Assembly (NCBI RefSeq): GCF_001685355.1
Contig: NZ_CP016438.1
Coordinates: 868,001 to 932,000, forward strand
From: Streptomyces lincolnensis
GTDB lineage: Bacteria; Actinomycetota; Actinomycetes; Streptomycetales; Streptomycetaceae
Length of the DNA: 64,000 nucleotides
Direction of reading: 5' to 3'
Numbering within the stretch: position 1 is the first letter of the stretch; the number at the start of each line of letters is the position of its first letter. Position numbers and translations under genes: made by a program. Of the stretch, positions 9,445 to 27,297 are shown in pieces. The notes beneath the pieces are model-generated. The model was not told the origin of the DNA. It saw only the letters and a program-made list of their open reading frames with translations, and did not search any database.

Positions 9445-10623
9445 TCAGCGCCGCACCCGAGGCATCCCCAGCCCGATCCACGAGATGATCTCCCGCTGGA
9501 TCTCGTTGTTGCCGCCGCCGAAGGTGAAGATGACCGCGGAGCGGTAGCCGCGTTCCAGTTCGCCGTGGAGGACGGCGCCCGCCGAGCCCTCCTTGAGTGC
9601 GCCCGCGGTGGCGACGATCTCCATCAGCCAGGCGTAGGCGTCGCGGCGGGCCTCGGAGCCGTAGACCTTGACCGCTGAGGCGTCCTGCGGGGTGAGGGTG
9701 CCGTCCTGGACGGCGTTGACCATCCGCCAGTTGAGGAGTTTCAGCGCGTCCAGCCTGGTGTGGGTGCGGGCGAGGAGGCGGCGTACCCAGGGCAGGTCGA
9801 CGACGCGGCGGCCGTCGGCGAGCTTGGTCTCCATGGCCCAGCGCTGCACGTCGTGCAGGGCGCGGATGGCCATGGTGCCGTGGGCGGCGAGGGTGACGCG
9901 TTCGTGGTTGAGCTGGTTGGTGATCAGCCGCCAGCCGTGGTTCTCCTCGCCGACCCGGTGGGCGACGGGGACGCGGACGTTCTCGTAGTAGCTGGCCGTG
10001 GTGTCGTGCGAGGCGAGGGTGTTGATGACGGTGCAGGAGTAGCCGGGGTCGGTGGTCGGCATCAGGAGCATGGTGATGCCCTTGTGCGGGGGCGCGTCGG
10101 GGTCGGTGCGGACGGCGAGCCAGACCCAGTCGGCGGTGTCGCCGTTGGTGGTCCAGATCTTCTGGCCGTTGACGACGTACTCGTCGCCGTCCCGTACCGC
10201 GCGGGTCTTGAGGGAGGCCAGGTCGGTGCCGGCGTCGGGCTCGCTGTAGCCGATGGCGAAGTCGATCTCGCCGGAGAGGATCCTCGGCAGGAAGTACGTC
10301 TTCTGCTCGTCCGTGCCGTACCGCATGATCGTCGGGCCGACGGTGTTGAGCGCCATCAGAGGCAGCGGCACACCGGCCTGGGCGGCCTCGTCGAAGAAGA
10401 TGAACTGCTCCATCGCCGTCAGGCCGCGGCCGCCGTACTCCTTCGGCCAGCCCACGCCGAGCCAGCCGTCCGTGCCCAGGCGGCGGATGGTGTCGCGGTA
10501 GAACCGCTTCTGGGCCGCCCGGTCGGTGAACCGGGCGTGGGCGTTGTCCGGCACCAGGTCGGCGAAGTAGACGCGCAGTTCGGTACGCAGCCGCAACTGC
10601 TCGGGCGTATGGGCGAGATGCAC
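9445..10623 (-). CDS. acyl-CoA dehydrogenase
   Basis: This 392-residue flavoprotein should oxidise an acyl-CoA thioester at the alpha-beta bond. It has the normal family length. It carries the N-terminal helical domain (GWPKEYGGRGLTAMEQ), the FAD-binding beta domain (IGYSEPDAGTDLASL, YVVNGQKIWTTNGDTADW) and the C-terminal helical domain (GGGNNEIQREIISWIGLGMPR). The start is GTG at 10623 with GGAGG four bases upstream; the frame remains open beyond it without coding character. The acyl substrate is unknown. No partner ligase or thiolase is adjacent. Confidence 0.9.
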   Translation of the reverse strand: MHLAHTPEQLRLRTELRVYFADLVPDNAHARFTDRAAQKRFYRDTIRRLGTDGWLGVGWPKEYGGRGLTAMEQFIFFDEAAQAGVPLPLMALNTVGPTIMRYGTDEQKTYFLPRILSGEIDFAIGYSEPDAGTDLASLKTRAVRDGDEYVVNGQKIWTTNGDTADWVWLAVRTDPDAPPHKGITMLLMPTTDPGYSCTVINTLASHDTTASYYENVRVPVAHRVGEENHGWRLITNQLNHERVTLAAHGTMAIRALHDVQRWAMETKLADGRRVVDLPWVRRLLARTHTRLDALKLLNWRMVNAVQDGTLTPQDASAVKVYGSEARRDAYAWLMEIVATAGALKEGSAGAVLHGELERGYRSAVIFTFGGGNNEIQREIISWIGLGMPRVRR

Positions 10624-10720
10624 GGCGCCTCCAGGCTCCCCAGGGCCGGTCCTGACGGCGCACACGGTAGAACGTGTTCCAGTAATTGGGAATGGGTGTG
10701 CGGGCACGCCCTGCGGGGCG

Positions 10721-11095
10721 TCAGACCAGCGTCGCGATGAAGTCCGAGCACGCCTGCGCGCACTCCCGGCACGCCTTCGCGCTGTCCTCGGCGCCCGGAT
10801 GGCGGTCGAAGACGTGCGCGCACTCCAGGCAGACCGACCGGCACCACTCCAGCTGCACCCTGATGCCGTGCTCGTCGAGGCCGTTCTGCTCGGAGAGCAC
10901 ACGACAGGTCGCGTCGCAGACCTCCGCGCACATGATGCCCTTGCGTCGTACGAGTTCCTGCTCCTCGGTCCCGTCCGGATCCACGAGGCTCGCGCGCAGC
11001 GCACACGCCCGTGCGCACTCGGTACATGCCTGGGCACACGCGAACCTGTCCTCCAGGAACTGGAAGAGCTCCTGCTGGGATGTCGTCTGTGTCAC
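10721..11095 (-). CDS. Cys-rich four-helix bundle protein (copper-storage-like)
   Basis: This 124-residue protein has regularly spaced cysteines in CAQACTECARACA, CAEVCDATC, CRSVCLECAHVF and CRECAQACS. That is the pattern of the DUF326/Csp four-helix bundle proteins, in which cysteines line the core and bind copper(I). The absence of a signal peptide points to a cytosolic form. The start is GTG at 11095 with a weak ribosome binding site. No copper exporter or metalloregulator is adjacent, so metal storage is inferred from family knowledge only. Confidence 0.8.
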   Translation of the reverse strand: MTQTTSQQELFQFLEDRFACAQACTECARACALRASLVDPDGTEEQELVRRKGIMCAEVCDATCRVLSEQNGLDEHGIRVQLEWCRSVCLECAHVFDRHPGAEDSAKACRECAQACSDFIATLV

Positions 11096-11211
11096 ACCGC
11101 GCGGGTAGCCCCGGTCCCACGGGTCAAACCCGCCGTTCCGCCCGAGGACGCGGTGCCGGGCCCCGGTGGGGGGGTCGGTTCACCGGCCGGGGGTGGGGGT
11201 ACTCGCGTGCC

Positions 11212-11577
11212 ATGAATAGCTCATGGATGGACATCGCCGCAGGCCGGGGCGCTCTCGGCATCGGCCTGATCGTGGCGGGTGTGGTGGTCGTGGCGGTGCT
11301 GATCGGCGCCTTCTGGCTGGGTGTCCGGATCAAGCGCCGTGAGCTGCCCCCGCCGACCCCCGACGAGCAGCCGCGCCTGCCGGAGGACGGCCCGGTCCGT
11401 GAGGTCCGGGAACAACGGGAGCCCCACGAGGTGCCCAAGGGCCGTCACCGACTGACCCCGCACGAGATCCCGGGCCACGGCAACACCGGAACCCGGACCA
11501 GCGCCTCGAAGGACCGGCCGCGCTGGGACGAGGGCAACAGCGGGTCGTTCGGGAGCGGCGGTCCGGGCGGCCGCTGA
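11212..11577 (+). CDS. small single-pass membrane protein (DUF6479-like)
   Basis: This 121-residue protein has a short N-terminus, one strong membrane helix (about residues 14-36, LGIGLIVAGVVVVAVLIGAF) and a hydrophilic cytoplasmic tail rich in Pro, Arg and Gly. It resembles the small actinobacterial DUF6479 proteins, for which no function is known. The ATG at 11212 begins just before the membrane segment. The upstream in-frame extension is not coding. Confidence 0.65.
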   Translation: MNSSWMDIAAGRGALGIGLIVAGVVVVAVLIGAFWLGVRIKRRELPPPTPDEQPRLPEDGPVREVREQREPHEVPKGRHRLTPHEIPGHGNTGTRTSASKDRPRWDEGNSGSFGSGGPGGR

Positions 11578-11746
11578 GTCGCAGAGCCGCTGAGGCGCTA
11601 AAGGCGCAGAGTCAGTCGCTGACTCCGGACGCCGGACTCCGCACACCCGCAGAGCCTCCGGCGCCGCCCGGCTGCCCCTGCCCCGATACCCGCCCGGCTG
11701 CCGCAACGCGTTCGTGCGGACCATCGCAGAGAGGGACGTGAGATTC

Positions 11747-12097
11747 ATGACCGCCCCCGGTCGCAGCACCCTGCCGCTGCCCGACTACGACCATCTGCCG
11801 ATCGGCGGCCTGGAGAGCCGCGTGCGGTCGCTGGCCGCCGAAGAGGTGGAGGAACTGCTCGCCTACGAGCGGACCCACGCCGACCGGCTGCCCGTGACCG
11901 AACTGCTGACGGCACGCCTGGAGCAGCTGGAGGCGGGTGCCGAGCCCACGTCCGGCGACCCCGGTGCTTTCCGTCCCGAGCAGGGCGGTGGCCGCACCGG
12001 CTCCCCGGTCTCCCCCGCGACCTCCCCGCAGCCCTTCAGCCCGCCGCCGCACGGTACTCCCGACCAGCGCGGCAAGCCGAAGGGCGATCGCACCTAG
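11747..12097 (+). CDS. conserved actinobacterial protein of unknown function
   Basis: This 116-residue protein contains LPLPDYDHLPIGGLESRVRSL followed by EELLAYERTHADRLPVTELL and RLEQLEAGAEP. The pattern recurs in actinobacterial proteins, some of which are annotated as lipid-droplet associated, but no activity is established. The C-terminal half is Pro/Gly-rich and probably disordered. I chose the ATG at 11747; a GTG at 11714 is in frame but adds little. Confidence 0.6.
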   Translation: MTAPGRSTLPLPDYDHLPIGGLESRVRSLAAEEVEELLAYERTHADRLPVTELLTARLEQLEAGAEPTSGDPGAFRPEQGGGRTGSPVSPATSPQPFSPPPHGTPDQRGKPKGDRT

Positions 12098-12130
12098 ATC
12101 GCGCTTGGGGACTGCGGAGCCCGGTCCACC

Positions 12131-12155
12131 GAGGGGCGCCTTCCGGGCGCCCCTC
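12131..12155. terminator. bidirectional hairpin terminator
   Basis: A perfect 10-base-pair stem (12131-12140 with 12146-12155) closes a 5-base loop. It sits between the convergent ends of the small conserved protein and the GH15 gene, so it probably ends both transcripts. Confidence 0.7.
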
Positions 12156-12170
12156 AGCCGTGCCGCACGG

Positions 12171-13904
12171 TCACTCACCGAGGCGGGCGGACGTCTCCAG
12201 GATCAGGGCGTGGACGAAGGCCTGCGGGAGGTTGCCGCGCAGCCGGCGCTGGGCGATGTCGAACTCCTCGGCGTACAGGCCCGACGCCCCGCAGGCGCCG
12301 CGGTTGCGTTCGAACCAGCGGTACGCCTCGACGGTACGGCCCTGTTGGTGCTCGGCGAGCGCCGTCGCGAACCCGCACAGCAGGAAGGCGCCCTCGGCCT
12401 CCTCCAGCGGGCGGTCGTCGTGCCGGAAGCGGTAGATGAGGTGGTCCTGGGCCAGGTCCCGGCGGCAGGCGTCGAGGGTGGCGCGCGTGCGCACGTCGGC
12501 GGCGGGCAGAGCGCCTCGTACGGCGGGCAGCAACAGGGCGGCGTCCACCGACGGGTCGTCGGGGGCGCGTTGCCAGTGCCCGTCGGGGTGCACGCAGGTC
12601 CGGGCGGTGGCGTCGAGGACGGTGTCGGCCAGGCGTACGCAGGTCTCGGCCAGCGGGTGGCCGGGGGCCGCGTCGGCCATGGCCCGCAGTCCGGCGACGC
12701 AGATCAGCCGGCTGTGGGTCCACAGCCGGTTCCCCAACTCCCAGATGCCGGCGTCCGGTTCGCGCCGGCGCTCGGCGATCGCCTGGACGGCGACGGTGGC
12801 GGCCCTGGCGTGGTCGGCGTCGAGACGGCCGCGCCGCTCGGCGGCGGCGAACAGCAGCAGGGCCTCGCCGAAGCAGTCCAGCTGGAACTGCGCGCGCACC
12901 TGGTTGCCGACGCGGTCGAACCCGCCCGGATAGCCAGGCAGTTCGAGGTCGCGTTGATCGGGGACGGGGCTGCCGTGCACGGTGTAGGCGGGGGCCAGCC
13001 GCGGCCCGTCGGTGTTCAGCCGGGCGGCGACGAAGCCGACGGCGGCGTCGAGGAGGTCATCGGCGCCCGCTGCGGCGGCGGCCTGGCCAGCAAGGCTCTG
13101 GTCGCGGATCCACACGTACCGGTAGTCGTAGTTGCGGCCTTCTTCGGCACGTTCGGGCAGGCTGGTGGTGGCGGCCGCGACCATGCCGCCGCCCCGGGTG
13201 GTCAGGCCGCGCAGCACGGCGTACGCGCGGCGCGCGTCGGTGACGGCCACGGTGTGGTCGAGGGCGGGTACGGCCCCGTGCCAGGCGGTCTCGGTGGCCG
13301 CCCAGGCCTCGTCGGCCCTCGGCAGGTCGTGCGGCAGCGGGGCGGCGGCGCACTCCAGGACCAGGTCGTGCCGTTCCCCGGGCTTGAGCGTGATCTCGGC
13401 GCTCAGCCCCTGTTCGCCGGGCACGGCGTGGGCGGCGCCCTGCCAGCGCAGGCGGTGGGTGCCGGTGCGCAGTTCCCACACCTCGTCGTCGTCCCGCCGC
13501 ACGGACGCGATCGCCTCCGTGCCGTAGGCGCCGTGCGGGTCCAGGACGACACCGACGCGGGCTGGGCCCTCGACGGCCCGCACCTGCCGCAGCAGCACCA
13601 GGCGGTCCGGGTCGCCGGGGAAGGCCAGGGCCTCGCGGCACTCCACGATGCCGTCGTCGGTGACCCACCGGCTGCGCCAGATCAGCGTGCCCTCTTCGTA
13701 GTACCCGCCGAAGACGTGGCGGCCCTCCGGGGTGACGGCGTAGACACCCCGGCCGCCGACGAGGGCGGCGAGCACCGCCTCGTCGTGCCAGGACGGGGCG
13801 CACAGCCAGGAGATGGCCCCGTCCGGCCCGATCAGCGCGCCGCGTTCCCCGTCGGCCAGTAGCGCGTAGTCGTGCAGCGCGTGGGGCGGGAACGCGGTGC
13901 GCAT
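12171..13904 (-). CDS. glycoside hydrolase family 15 protein
   Basis: This 577-residue cytosolic protein belongs to the glucoamylase/trehalase-like GH15 family. It has an N-terminal beta-sandwich domain (DYALLADGERGALIGPDGAISWLCAP) and an (alpha/alpha)6 catalytic domain. NYDYRYVWIRDQSL, the general-acid region DAGIWELGNRLWTHS and the second carboxylate region EEFDIAQRRLRGNLPQAF are all visible. The ATG at 13904 has AGGAGG eight bases upstream. There is no signal peptide, so an intracellular alpha-glucan or trehalose substrate is likely. It is probably not part of the neighbouring NRPS operon, although it has the same orientation. Confidence 0.85.
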   Translation of the reverse strand: MRTAFPPHALHDYALLADGERGALIGPDGAISWLCAPSWHDEAVLAALVGGRGVYAVTPEGRHVFGGYYEEGTLIWRSRWVTDDGIVECREALAFPGDPDRLVLLRQVRAVEGPARVGVVLDPHGAYGTEAIASVRRDDDEVWELRTGTHRLRWQGAAHAVPGEQGLSAEITLKPGERHDLVLECAAAPLPHDLPRADEAWAATETAWHGAVPALDHTVAVTDARRAYAVLRGLTTRGGGMVAAATTSLPERAEEGRNYDYRYVWIRDQSLAGQAAAAAGADDLLDAAVGFVAARLNTDGPRLAPAYTVHGSPVPDQRDLELPGYPGGFDRVGNQVRAQFQLDCFGEALLLFAAAERRGRLDADHARAATVAVQAIAERRREPDAGIWELGNRLWTHSRLICVAGLRAMADAAPGHPLAETCVRLADTVLDATARTCVHPDGHWQRAPDDPSVDAALLLPAVRGALPAADVRTRATLDACRRDLAQDHLIYRFRHDDRPLEEAEGAFLLCGFATALAEHQQGRTVEAYRWFERNRGACGASGLYAEEFDIAQRRLRGNLPQAFVHALILETSARLGE

Positions 13905-13982
13905 GGATACGGCCTCCTGTCGCCGGTGTCGGTGACGGTCAGGAGGTCCGAGTACCCAGGGAACGTGGTCGATGGGTGCTGC

Positions 13983-15209
13983 CTACGCGCCCTTCAGCAT
14001 CAGGGGAAGCGAGCCGAGGCCGCTGAGGAAGTTGGAGTAGACGGGGCCGGCCGGGCCGGTCTGTTCCATGGCCGCCACCTGGTCGCGCAGTCCGGCGAGC
14101 ACGGCTCCGATCTCGGCGCGGGCCAGATAGGCGCCGAGGCAGAAGTGGGGGCCGTAGGCGAAGGTGACGTGCTTGTTGGGCGTGCGGTTCAGGAGCAGTC
14201 GTTCGGGGGCCTCGAAGATCCGCTCGTCCTGGTTGGCGGAGGCGTTCCACACGGTGACGATGTCTCCTGTCCTGATGGCCCGGCCGCCGACCTCGGTGTC
14301 CGTGGTGGCGGTGCGGCCGGAGTGCAGGGCGGGGGTCGTCCAGCGCAGGATCTCCTCCACGGCGGTGTCGATTCCGGCGTCGCCGTTCCTGAGCGCCTGC
14401 CACTGATCGGGGTGCTCCAGGAGGGCGAGGGCGGCGCCGACCATGGACAGCCGGGCGGTCTCGTCGCCGCCGAGGATGAGGCTGTAGCAGTTGAGCATGA
14501 TCTCGTCGTCGTCCAGCGGCAGCCCCTCGACCTCGCTGCCCGCCAGGAGCGCGATGACGTCGGCATGGCCGCCCTCGCGCCGGTCCCGGGCCAGGCCCGC
14601 GAAGTAGAGCAGGATCTCGCTCTTGGCGATCCACGCGTCGGCGGCCGTGCTGTCCGCGTCGTGCGAGCCGAGCGCCGAGGAGGTCAGGCTGAGCACATGG
14701 GCGCGGTCTGCGTCGGGCACGCCGAGCAGGTCGCAGATGGCGCCGAGCGGGATGCCCGCCGCGACATCGGCGGCGAAGTCGCAGGAGCCCTTGTCGATGG
14801 CGTCCCGCAGCAGCCTCTCCACCGTGCGCCGCACACTGGCGACGATCGGTTCCAGGGCGCGCGGCGAGAACGCGGACAGCAGGATGCGGCGCAGCGCGGC
14901 GTGCCGGGGGCCGTCGGTGATGGCGAGCATGCGGCCGGCCGCCGAGTCGCCGCCGGCGAGCAGGGTCTCCAGGACGTTGCCGCCCTCGGAGGTGAAGCGG
15001 GTGCTGTCCCGGTAGACGGCGGTGACGTCGGCGTGCCGGGTCACCGCCCAGAAGCCGGGGGCGGAGTCGGTGGCCGGGTTCCAGTGGACCGGCTCGTGCT
15101 CCCTGAGGTGGCGCCACACGGCGGACAGGTCGCTCTCGGCGTGCAGCCGGGGATCGGCCAGGTTCAGCGTGTCGAGCTCGTCCGGTGCGATGGTCCGCCG
15201 TGTGGTCAT
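13983..15209 (-). CDS. cytochrome P450, NRPS tailoring oxygenase
   Basis: This 408-residue P450 has the I-helix GGDETARLS with the acid-alcohol pair, the K-helix ExxR (EEILRW) and the haem loop FAYGPHFCLGAYLARAE with Cys357 as ligand. It begins 22 bases after the MbtH stop, with GGAGGAG upstream of the chosen ATG; an ATG ten codons earlier (15239) would overlap the MbtH gene. As the last gene of the NRPS operon it probably hydroxylates a residue while it is carrier-bound or after release. P450s that beta-hydroxylate carrier-bound amino acids occur in this setting, but the substrate here is not known. Electrons must come from a ferredoxin encoded elsewhere. Confidence 0.88.
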   Translation of the reverse strand: MTTRRTIAPDELDTLNLADPRLHAESDLSAVWRHLREHEPVHWNPATDSAPGFWAVTRHADVTAVYRDSTRFTSEGGNVLETLLAGGDSAAGRMLAITDGPRHAALRRILLSAFSPRALEPIVASVRRTVERLLRDAIDKGSCDFAADVAAGIPLGAICDLLGVPDADRAHVLSLTSSALGSHDADSTAADAWIAKSEILLYFAGLARDRREGGHADVIALLAGSEVEGLPLDDDEIMLNCYSLILGGDETARLSMVGAALALLEHPDQWQALRNGDAGIDTAVEEILRWTTPALHSGRTATTDTEVGGRAIRTGDIVTVWNASANQDERIFEAPERLLLNRTPNKHVTFAYGPHFCLGAYLARAEIGAVLAGLRDQVAAMEQTGPAGPVYSNFLSGLGSLPLMLKGA

Positions 15210-15231
15210 GAGGTTCTCCTCCACCGTCTCG

Positions 15232-15444
15232 TCATTCACCCATGGCCCGGATCAGGCTCTTCGGTCGCATGTCGGTCCAGTGCTCCTCGACGTACTCCAC
15301 GCACGACTGGCGGCTCGCGCGGCCGTGGACGACGGTCCAGCCGGCCGGGACCTCGGAGAAGGCCGGCCACAGGGAGTGCTGGCCCTCGTCGTTGACGAGG
15401 ACGTAGTGCTCAAGGGTGTCGTCGTCGAAGGGGTTGGTGGTCAT
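15232..15444 (-). CDS. MbtH-like NRPS chaperone
   Basis: This 70-residue protein shows the MbtH family signature: NPFDD at the start, then LVNDEGQHSLWPAFSEVPAGW and WTDMRPKSLI. MbtH proteins bind adenylation domains and are often needed for their solubility and activity. The ATG overlaps the NRPS3 stop as ATGA (15441-15444), so it is translated with the NRPS. It is the only MbtH gene in the window and presumably serves all five A domains. Confidence 0.95.
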   Translation of the reverse strand: MTTNPFDDDTLEHYVLVNDEGQHSLWPAFSEVPAGWTVVHGRASRQSCVEYVEEHWTDMRPKSLIRAMGE

Positions 15445-18400
15445 CGGGAGTCGCTCCTGTCGGTTCGGGGCGTGAGGGCGCGCAACCGGCGGTCGAGCAC
15501 GGGCCCGATCCGGTCCAGCGCCTCGGGCCGGGTCATCTCGCCGTGGGCACACGGGATGTCGTGGTTGTCGACGCCGCCCCGGACGTACGGCAGCCAGGTG
15601 CCGTGGCGTCCGGGGTGTGCGTCCGGATCTTGTGCGGCGGTGAAGAACAGCAGGTCACCGTCGTACGACGTGGGGGCGAACTCCTCCAGGAGGCGCCGGT
15701 TGTTGGCCGTCACCTCGACCAGGGCGGCGAGTTCGGCGTCGTCGAGGCTGCCGGGCAGGTCGGGGACGTGGCGCACCAGTTCCGCGAACCGGGCGTCGGT
15801 CAGCGTCTCGTCCGGGGGTGGTGCCGGGCGTCCCAGGATGCTGAGGAGGCTGCGCAGCACGGCGTCCCGGTCGGAGGGGCGGGGGCCCTGGCTGGTCCAG
15901 GAGCCGGGGAAGGAGTCGAGCATCGCCAGCAGCGCCACCCGCTCCCCCGCCGCCCGCAGGGTGGCGGCCACACCGTGGGCGACGATGCCGCCCATGGAGT
16001 ATCCGAGCAGGTGGTAGGGGCCGTGCGGCTGGATCTCGCGGATCTGTGCCGTGTGCCGGGCCACCGCCTCGGCCAGGCTGCCCGACCGGGCGGCTCCGGG
16101 GACCAGCCCGCGGGACTGGAGTCCGTACAGGGGGCGTTCGGTGTCGAGGTGCCGGGTGAGTCCGGCGAAGCCCCAGGCCAGTCCGGAGGCCGGAGGGAGG
16201 CAGAACAGGGGTTCGCGCTCGCCTCGGGCGCGCAGGGGGAGGAGGACGTCCAGCGCCGTCGCCTGGGAGGGCGCGGCGATCCTTCCCGACGCCGACGCCG
16301 ACGCCGAGACCGAGGCCGGGTCCGCGACGGCGATCGCGCCGGTGCCGGTCACGCGCCGCGCGAGCCCCGCCACGGTCGGTGTCTCGAACAGCGCCCGCAC
16401 CGGCAGCGCGGTGTCGAGGTCGGTGCGGACCCGCGTGGTCAGCCGGGGAACCAGCAGGGAGTGTCCGCCGAGGTCGAAGAAACTGTCGTCGACGCCGATG
16501 CGCAGGGGATCGAGGCCGAGGACGTCGGCGAAGAGATCCCGCAGCTTGTGTTCCGTCCCGGTGCGTGGGGCGACGCGTGCCGTGGCCGCGGGCGCTCCGG
16601 GTGCGGGCAGGGCCTTGCGGTCCAGCTTGCCGCTGGCGGTCAGCGGCAGGGCGTCGAGGACGACGATCGTGGCGGGGACCATGTGAGCGGGCAGGGTCCG
16701 GGCGAGGTGGGCGCGGAGAGCACCAGCGTCGGCATCGGCATCTGTCGTGCGTCCGCCGGTGGGCACGGCGTAGGCGACCAGCTGAGGCTCGCCCCGCGTG
16801 TCCTCGCGCACGGCGGCGGCCGCCTTCGCCACGGCGGGGTGGTCCGCCAACACGGCCTCGATCTCGCCGAGTTCGACGCGGAAGCCGCGGATCTTCACCT
16901 GGTGGTCGGCGCGGCCGAGGAAGCGCAGGTGTCCGTCGGGGCCGCGCACCGCGAGGTCGCCGGTGCGGTACATCCGCTCCCCCGGCGCGCCGAACGGGTC
17001 GGCGACGAAGCACTGCCCGGTGAGCGCGGGCCGTCCGAGGTAGCCGCGGGCGGGTCCGCCGCCGGAGAGGTAGACCTCCCCGGGGACTCCGTCGGGCACG
17101 GGGTGGAGGGCCTGGTCGAGGAGGTGGAGGCGGTTGCGGGCGAGGGGGCGGCCGAGGGGCGGCGGGCCGTCCTCGCGGTACGGGTCGAGGTCGGACTGCC
17201 AGGCGGTGGCGTAGATCGTCGCCTCGGTGGGCCCGTAGAAGTTGATGATCCGTGCCCCGGGGAAGGCGTCTTCGAGGTCGGTGAGCAGGTGTACGGGGAT
17301 AGGCTCGCCGCCCAGGGCGACCACCCGGGGAGCGACGGCCGGGCGGTCCGCGACGACCGTCGCCATGACGGACGGTACTCCGCTGATGAGGCTCGCGTCC
17401 CAGCGGTCGCGGTCCTGCGCGGTGAGGGCGAGCAGGTTCTCGACGATCTCGATGCGGCCGCCGCACAGCAGCGGTGAGAAGATCTCGAAGACGGAGACGT
17501 CGAAGTTGAGCGAGGTCGAGAACAGCACCTTCGCCAGCCGCTCGGGCCCGAGTTCGGTATGGGTCCACGCGACGAACTCGGCCACGCTCCGGTGGGTGGC
17601 CGCGACGCCTTTGGGTCGGCCGGTGGAGCCGGACGTGTAGGTGATGCAGGCGAGGTTGTCCGGCACCAGGTCCACGACCGCCAAGTCCCCCTGCACCGCC
17701 CCCTCGTGATCACCCGTCAGGTCGTCGAGAAGCAGCAGTCCGGTCCCCTCGGGCAGCGCTCCCGCCGTCTCGGCCGTGGCGAGGACCACGACCGGCCGGG
17801 CGTCGCCGACGATGTGGGCGAGGCGGTCCGGCGGATAGGCGGGGTCGAGGGGCAGATAGGCGGCCCCGGACTTCAGGACGGCCAGGACGGCGGCGACCAG
17901 GTCCGCGGTACGCGGCAGCGCGATGCCCACGATCCGCTCGGGACCGGCGCCCAGCGCGGCGAGTCGGCCCGCCAACTGCTCGGCCCGCACGTCCAGTTGG
18001 CGGTACGTCAGCGAGCGACCGTGGTCCAACAGGGCCTCGGCGTCCGGGGTTGCCGCCACCTGGGCGGCCCACAGTTCGGTGACAGTACGGGCGGCCGGGG
18101 GCGCGGCGGGGGCCGCGGCCGCGTCACGTGCCGCGAGTCCGAGCCGGCCGAGGGGCAGGTCCGGGTCGGCCGCCATGCGCTCCAGGAGCCGTACCAGTCG
18201 GGCCAGGGTGTCGTCGGCCCACGCGGCGTCGAAGAGGTCGGGCCGGTAGGCCAGTCGGAAGCGCGGGCGGGGGCCGGGGAGCGCCACGAGGGTCACCGGA
18301 TAGTGGGTGGCGTCGCGCCCGCCCGTGCCGATGACCCGCAGGCCGTCGCCGGGGTCGGTGGCCCGCTCGTCGACCGGGTAGTTCTCGAACACGACGAGCG

Positions 18401-19557
18401 TGTCGAAGAGTTCGGGGACTCCGGCCGCCCGCTGGATGTCGGCGAGCCCGAGATGGTGGTGGTCCAGGAGTCGGACGTAACTCTCCTGGACGCGGCGCAG
18501 CAGGCCGCTCAGGGGCTCGTCGGGGCGCAGCCGGACACGGGTGGGGAGGGTGTTGATGAACAGGCCCACCATGGACTCGACGCCGGGCAGGTCGGCCGGA
18601 CGCCCGGAGACGGTGGCGCCGAAGACAATGTCGTCGCGCCCCGTGGTGCGGCTGAGCAGGATGGCCCAGGCGGCCTGGACGAGGGTGTTGACAGTGACGC
18701 CGAGGTTCCGCGCCAGGACGGTCAGGGCGGTGCCGGTCTCGGTGGGCAACTCGGTCCGGGCCTGGGCGAGTTCGCCCGAGCCGAGGCCGTCGGAGGCGTG
18801 CGGGGCGAGGCGGGTGGGGTCCGTCACTCCGGCCAGTGCCTCCCGCCAGGCGGACTCGGCGACGGTGCGGTCCCGGCGGCCGAGCCACTCCAGGAAGGTG
18901 CGGTAGGGCGGCGCGGGCGGCAGGGAGGCCGGGTCGCCGCCGGAGTCGTAGAGGGCGAGGAGTTCGCGCAGCAGGACGGAGACGGACCAGCCGTCGAGCA
19001 GGATGTGGTGGTGGGTGATCAGCAGCCGGTGCCGGTCCTCGCCGGTGCGGGCCAGGGTGCACCGCAGCAGCGGCGGCGTGGCCGGGTCGAAGCCGCGGTC
19101 CCGGTCCGCGTCGAGCAGCCGGGTCCACGCCTCCTCGACATCGACATCGGCATCGGTCGGGGCGCTCAGGTCCGTCTCGGTCCACGGCAGGACGGCCCGG
19201 CGCGGGACGACCTGGACCGGCTGTCCGCCGCGGCGGCGCCGGAAGGCGGCCCGGAGGGTGGGGTGGCGGTCCAGCAGGGCCTGGGCGGCGGCGCGCAGCC
19301 GGGCGGCGTCGACGGTGCCGCCGAGTTCGAAGACGAGTTGGACGAGGTAGACGTCCGGGGCGTCGCGCTCCTGTTCGTACAGGGCGTGGAAGAGGAGCCC
19401 CTCCTGGAGCGGGGTCAGGGGCAGGATCTCCACCTGCGCGGACTGGCCGGACTGGGCAGGCTGGGCGGACTGTATGGACCGCGTCGGTTGCGTGTGCTGC
19501 GCGGGCGGGGTCGTCATGAGGTGTCTCACCGGCTCCTTCGGGCTCTTCCGGTCGCGG

Positions 19558-19565
<8 letters not shown>
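15441..19565 (-). CDS. NRPS3: C-A-T-TE termination module
   Basis: This synthetase of about 1374 residues adds the fifth residue and releases the peptide. The C domain starts [14 protein letters not shown] and has HHILLDGWS near residue 187, a type that usually accepts a D-configured donor, consistent with the upstream E domain. The A domain ([10 protein letters not shown] near residue 648) gives the code DVFSAGFIYK by eye, which I cannot assign. The T domain has DLGGHSLLV near residue 1033. A type I thioesterase follows, with nucleophile motif GYSMGG near residue 1190. The start at 19565 overlaps the NRPS2 stop by eight bases; ATG 19517 is an alternative. The N-terminus is a low-complexity Gln/Ser/Pro-rich linker. 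Release by hydrolysis or cyclisation cannot be told. Confidence 0.9.
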
Positions 19566-27291
<7,726 letters not shown>

Positions 27292-27297
27292 CTTGGG

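Noticed and set aside
11603..12133. Overlapping open frames around the small conserved protein
   Set aside because: They are shadows; only the plus-strand frame at 11747-12097 has a conserved protein pattern.
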